From Streptomyces sp. NBC_00078 (lineage in GTDB: Bacteria > Actinomycetota > Actinomycetes > Streptomycetales > Streptomycetaceae), in assembly GCF_026343335.1 (NCBI RefSeq), contig NZ_JAPELX010000001.1, forward strand, positions 5,022,001 to 5,086,000: a stretch of DNA of 64,000 nucleotides. Direction: 5' to 3'. This document shows, piece by piece, positions 61,072-64,000 of the stretch. The notes under the pieces were generated by a model. It was not told the origin of the DNA, made no database searches, and was given only the letters and a program-made list of their open reading frames with translations. The translations under genes and the position numbers were made by a program. Each line of letters opens with the position of its first letter. The first letter of the stretch is position 1.

Positions 61072-62336
61072 GCGGCGGTTCGGGCGCATCGCCGGCGCCG
61101 TGGAGGTCGAGTGGCATCGCGGCCACCGCGACGGCCGGTCCGGGCCCGTCGCAGGGGCTCCTGGACGGCGTACGGCAGTGGCTCGTCGAGAGCGGGGCCG
61201 AGCCGACACCCGCGCGCGTGGCGCAGGCGCTGAGGGAGCAGGGGCGGGTCCTGGGGGACGCCGAAGTCCTCGGTGCGGCCGAGCAGTTGCGGTCCGAACT
61301 GGTCGGCAGCGGTCCACTGGAACCGCTGCTCGCCGATCCGTCGGTCACCGACGTGCTGGTGACGGCCCCGGACCGGGTCTGGGTGGACCGGGGCGGCGGA
61401 CTGGAGCTGACCTCGGTCTCCTTCCCGGACGCCGCTGCCGTACGACGTCTCGCGCAGCGCCTGGCCGCGGTGGCCGGACGGCGGCTCGACGACGCGCGGC
61501 CGTGGGCCGACGCCCGGCTGCCCGACGGGACGCGACTTCATGCGGTGCTGCCCCCGGTGGCCGTGGCCTGCACATGTCTGTCGCTGCGCGTCGTACGTCC
61601 CCGGGCGTTCACCCTCGACGAACTGGTCGCGGCGGGCACGGTGCCGCCGGGCGGGGACCGCGTGCTGCGCGCGCTGCTGGACGCGCGGCTGTCGTTTCTC
61701 ATCAGCGGCGGGACGGGCAGCGGCAAGACGACGTTGTTGAGCGCGTTGCTGGGACTGGTCGGACGCGGCGAGCGGATCGTGCTCGCCGAGGACTCGGCGG
61801 AGCTGCGGCCGGACCATCCGCACGTCGTCCGCCTCGAGACCAGACCCGCCAACCAGGAGGGCGCCGGACTCGTCACGCTGCAGGACCTCGTGCGGCAGGC
61901 ACTGCGGATGCGGCCCGACCGGCTGGTCGTGGGCGAGGTGCGCGGGCCCGAAGTGGTGCATCTGCTGGCCGCGTTGAACACCGGCCACGAGGGGGGCTGC
62001 GGCACCGTGCACGCCAATGCCGCCGCCGACGTACCGGCCCGGCTGGAGGCGCTCGGCACGGCGGCCGGGCTTGACCGGGCCGCGCTGCACAGCCAGTTGG
62101 CGGCGGCGCTGTCGGTGGTTCTGCATCTCGTGCGGGACCGGACCGGGCGGCGCCGGATCGCCGAGGTGCACGTCCTGGAGCGGGATCAGTCGGGGCTGGT
62201 GCGGACGGTGCCTGCGCTGCGGTGGGGCGCGGAGGCGTTCGCGTACGAGCGGGGGTGGGAGCGGCTGCGGGGGCTGCTTCGGAGCGAGAGCAGTAGCGGG
62301 ACCAGAAGCGGGGCCGGGAGCGAGAGGGAGCGGTGA
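61068..62336 (+). CDS. tadA: TadA/CpaF secretion ATPase
   Basis: The 422-residue hexameric ATPase powers pilus assembly. It has ISGGTGSGKTTLLSALL (Walker A near 213), an Asp box LAEDSAELRP near 240, GEVRGPEVVHLLAALNTGHE (Walker B and catalytic Glu near 285) and a His box GTVHANAA near 307. The C-terminal tail is Ser/Arg-rich. The start overlaps ssd and the end overlaps tadB by 4 bases. Confidence 0.93.
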   Translation: MSGGSGASPAPWRSSGIAATATAGPGPSQGLLDGVRQWLVESGAEPTPARVAQALREQGRVLGDAEVLGAAEQLRSELVGSGPLEPLLADPSVTDVLVTAPDRVWVDRGGGLELTSVSFPDAAAVRRLAQRLAAVAGRRLDDARPWADARLPDGTRLHAVLPPVAVACTCLSLRVVRPRAFTLDELVAAGTVPPGGDRVLRALLDARLSFLISGGTGSGKTTLLSALLGLVGRGERIVLAEDSAELRPDHPHVVRLETRPANQEGAGLVTLQDLVRQALRMRPDRLVVGEVRGPEVVHLLAALNTGHEGGCGTVHANAAADVPARLEALGTAAGLDRAALHSQLAAALSVVLHLVRDRTGRRRIAEVHVLERDQSGLVRTVPALRWGAEAFAYERGWERLRGLLRSESSSGTRSGAGSERER

Positions 62337-63202
62337 CGGGGATGGGTGAGACGGCGATGGGGGCGGCCGTGGTGTGTGCCGGTGCGGCGGCCCTGCTGAC
62401 GGGCGGGTGGCATTCCGGGGCGCGCCGGGCACAGCTGTTGCTCGCGGGCGGCGGGGTGGTCGGCACCGGACCGCCGTCCTGGCGGGATGTGGCCGGGAAG
62501 CTGCGGCGCATCCGCGGGCGGCTGCGGTCCGAGTGGTGGGCGCTGTTCGCCGGCGTGGTGCTGGCGATGCTGGGTGCGTCGGTGCTGCCGGTCGTCGCGG
62601 GGGCGGCCGGGTTGCCCTTGCTGCGGCGGGTCCGGCTGGCCGGTGAGGCCCGGCGGGCCCGGGAGAGCCGCGGGGAAGCGGTGATCGCGCTGTGCGGGGC
62701 GCTCACCGGGGAGGTGCGCGCCGGGCGGCAGCCGGGAGAGGCGCTGCTGCGTGCCGCGCGGGATTCCGGTGGGCTCGGGAGCGGGCAGGCCGTGGTGCTG
62801 GCGGCGGCGCGGTTCGGCGGCGATGTGCCGGGCGCGCTGGCGGTGGCGGCGCGCCAACCGGGCGCCGAGGGACTCCTGGGCCTCGCGGCGTGCTGGCGGG
62901 TGGCCGTGGACCAGGGCGCGGGCCTCGCGGCCGGACTCGACCGGCTCGAAGAGGCGTTGCGCGCGGAGCGGGATCAACGCGCCGATCTGCGCGCCCAGTT
63001 GGCGGGGGCACGGTCCACGGCGGTGATGCTCGCGGGGCTGCCGGCGCTGGGCCTCGGCCTCGGTACGGCCCTCGGGGCCCACCCGCTCCATGTGCTGCTG
63101 CACACCGGGGCGGGACTCGGCTGCCTGTTGGCCGGCGGGTTGTTGGAGGGCCTGGGGATGTGGTGGGCGATGCGGATCGTGCGGGGAGCGGAGGCGGTGT
63201 GA
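62333..63202 (+). CDS. tadB: TadB, type II secretion F-domain membrane protein
   Basis: The 289-residue protein has membrane helices near 8-25 and 65-95, a cytoplasmic helical T2SSF domain (LTGEVRAGRQPGEALLRAAR near 120-140) and two C-terminal helices (near 225 and 260). TadB and TadC form the platform of the tad pilus. GTG is used as start, overlapping tadA (GTGA). Confidence 0.87.
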   Translation: MTGMGETAMGAAVVCAGAAALLTGGWHSGARRAQLLLAGGGVVGTGPPSWRDVAGKLRRIRGRLRSEWWALFAGVVLAMLGASVLPVVAGAAGLPLLRRVRLAGEARRARESRGEAVIALCGALTGEVRAGRQPGEALLRAARDSGGLGSGQAVVLAAARFGGDVPGALAVAARQPGAEGLLGLAACWRVAVDQGAGLAAGLDRLEEALRAERDQRADLRAQLAGARSTAVMLAGLPALGLGLGTALGAHPLHVLLHTGAGLGCLLAGGLLEGLGMWWAMRIVRGAEAV

Positions 63203-63987
63203 GCGCGGAAGTTGTCCACAGGCTGGGGGTGACCGTGGGGGCGTTGCTCGTCCTCGGGTGGCTGCTGCGCCGGCTGGAGGCGGTACGGCGTGAGCGGAGG
63301 GTGATCAAGCGGCTGGCCGGGCTTGTGGCGGGCGTCGAGGTGACGCGGACCGCGCCACGCTTCGAGGTGAGGGATGCCGCGCGCCGGTGGCTGCCCGCCG
63401 CCGGGGTCGTGTGCGCCGGCTGGGTTCTGGTCGGCGGCCTCGCCGGCGTCCTGGTGGGGCTGGTCGTCGCGGGCGGGCTGTGGCGGTGGCGTGCGCGGCA
63501 AGCGGCGGCCGGCGGCGCGGAGATCGACGATGCGAGTGAGGCGGCCCGTCAACTCCCGCTCTCCGCCGACCTGGTGGCCGCCTGCATCGCCGCCGGTGCG
63601 GGGGCCGTCGTCGCGGCTCGGGCCGTCGGCGAGGCGCTGGGCGGTCCCGTCGGGGACGCGTTGGCGCGCGGCGCGGCAGAGGTGCGGCTGGGCGGCGAAC
63701 CGGCCGAGGCCTGGCGGAGGCTCGCCGCTCTGCCGGGCGCAGGACCTCTGGCGCGGCTGCTGGAACGGGCCGACGTGTCCGGGCTGCCCGCCGCCACACC
63801 GGTCGCGCGCCTCGCGGCGGACGTCCGCGCCGACTGGGCCCGGGCCGCGACGGCACGAGCCCGGCGGGCGGCCGTCATGGTCACCGCACCGGTGGGCCTG
63901 TGTTTCCTGCCCGCGTTCATCGCGGTCGGCGTGCTGCCAGTGGTGATCGGGCTCGCGGGCGGAGTGCTGGGAGGAGGTGGTGGATGA
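63199..63987 (+). CDS. tadC: TadC, type II secretion F-domain membrane protein
   Basis: The 262-residue protein starts at a GTG that overlaps the tadB stop (GTGA). It has membrane helices near 8-22, 67-95 and 235-258, with a T2SSF domain between (LPLSADLVAACIAAGAGAVV). It ends in a Gly-rich tail. It pairs with TadB. Confidence 0.85.
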   Translation: MSAEVVHRLGVTVGALLVLGWLLRRLEAVRRERRVIKRLAGLVAGVEVTRTAPRFEVRDAARRWLPAAGVVCAGWVLVGGLAGVLVGLVVAGGLWRWRARQAAAGGAEIDDASEAARQLPLSADLVAACIAAGAGAVVAARAVGEALGGPVGDALARGAAEVRLGGEPAEAWRRLAALPGAGPLARLLERADVSGLPAATPVARLAADVRADWARAATARARRAAVMVTAPVGLCFLPAFIAVGVLPVVIGLAGGVLGGGGG

Positions 63988-64000
63988 CGGGAGTGGTGCG
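63984..64000 (+). CDS. Start of the next tad-operon gene, 3' partial
   Basis: ATG 63984 overlaps the tadC stop (ATGA), and GGAGGAGG precedes it at good spacing. Only five codons (MTGVV) are seen before the window ends. By gene order it is probably a small pilin-type or TadE-like protein. Confidence 0.6.

Overview
The window is a piece of a Streptomyces chromosome. The evidence is very G+C-rich coding sequence with frequent GTG and TTG starts, a WhiB-family protein matching WblA, a wblA / paired ArsA / crp / nth / acs / 6C-RNA / ssd / tad gene order that I recall from Streptomyces core chromosomes, and Streptomyces-type families such as DUF317 and XRE-TPR regulators. Nothing was searched; family names come from motifs and remembered gene order.

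Bases 1 to about 30878 are accessory DNA that ends exactly at the 3' end of a tRNA-Pro(CGG) gene (30879-30952, minus strand), a classical integration site. From left to right this part holds: (a) the end of a type I restriction subunit HsdR, followed by a three-gene operon of an SMC/Rad50-like ATPase, a small helical protein and a DUF6119 (TIGR04141) protein, which looks like a defence cassette; (b) a serine hydrolase; (c) a regulator / anti-sigma-like ATPase / CxxC protein / 55-residue peptide / JmjC oxygenase / aldo-keto reductase cluster flanked by a phosphotransferase and a nucleotidyltransferase; (d) a mobilisable integrative element with DUF317 protein, relaxase, MobC, a zinc-finger-like protein, a replication-type winged-helix protein, a frameshifted XRE repressor, excisionase and a tyrosine integrase that carries an inserted LacI-type HTH; two non-coding repeat systems (GGGGACC palindromes and an iteron-like array inside the replication gene) belong to it; (e) a scarred stretch with a truncated DUF433 gene, a glycine-zipper XRE operon, an acidic unknown protein and a single-chain restriction-methylation enzyme.

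From the tRNA to 64000 the sequence is core chromosome: membrane protein, metallophosphoesterase, YqeY, class A penicillin-binding protein, wblA, two ArsA ATPases, DUF4177, RidA, NUDIX, MBL, nucleotidyltransferase, crp with a candidate autoregulatory site, nth, CoA-type NUDIX, MarP-like protease, epoxide-hydrolase-like enzyme, holin-like protein, NhaA, acetyl-CoA synthetase, a SulP-carbonic anhydrase fusion, a lipoprotein, a CooC-like ATPase, a degenerate Fic protein, a HAD phosphatase, the 6C small RNA, and the start of a tad pilus operon (ssd, tadA, tadB, tadC and the first codons of the next gene).

The best candidates for something undescribed are the SMC-like/DUF6119 operon beside hsdR, the peptide-JmjC-aldo/keto reductase cluster, the two repeat arrays of the integrative element, and the LacI-HTH integrase.
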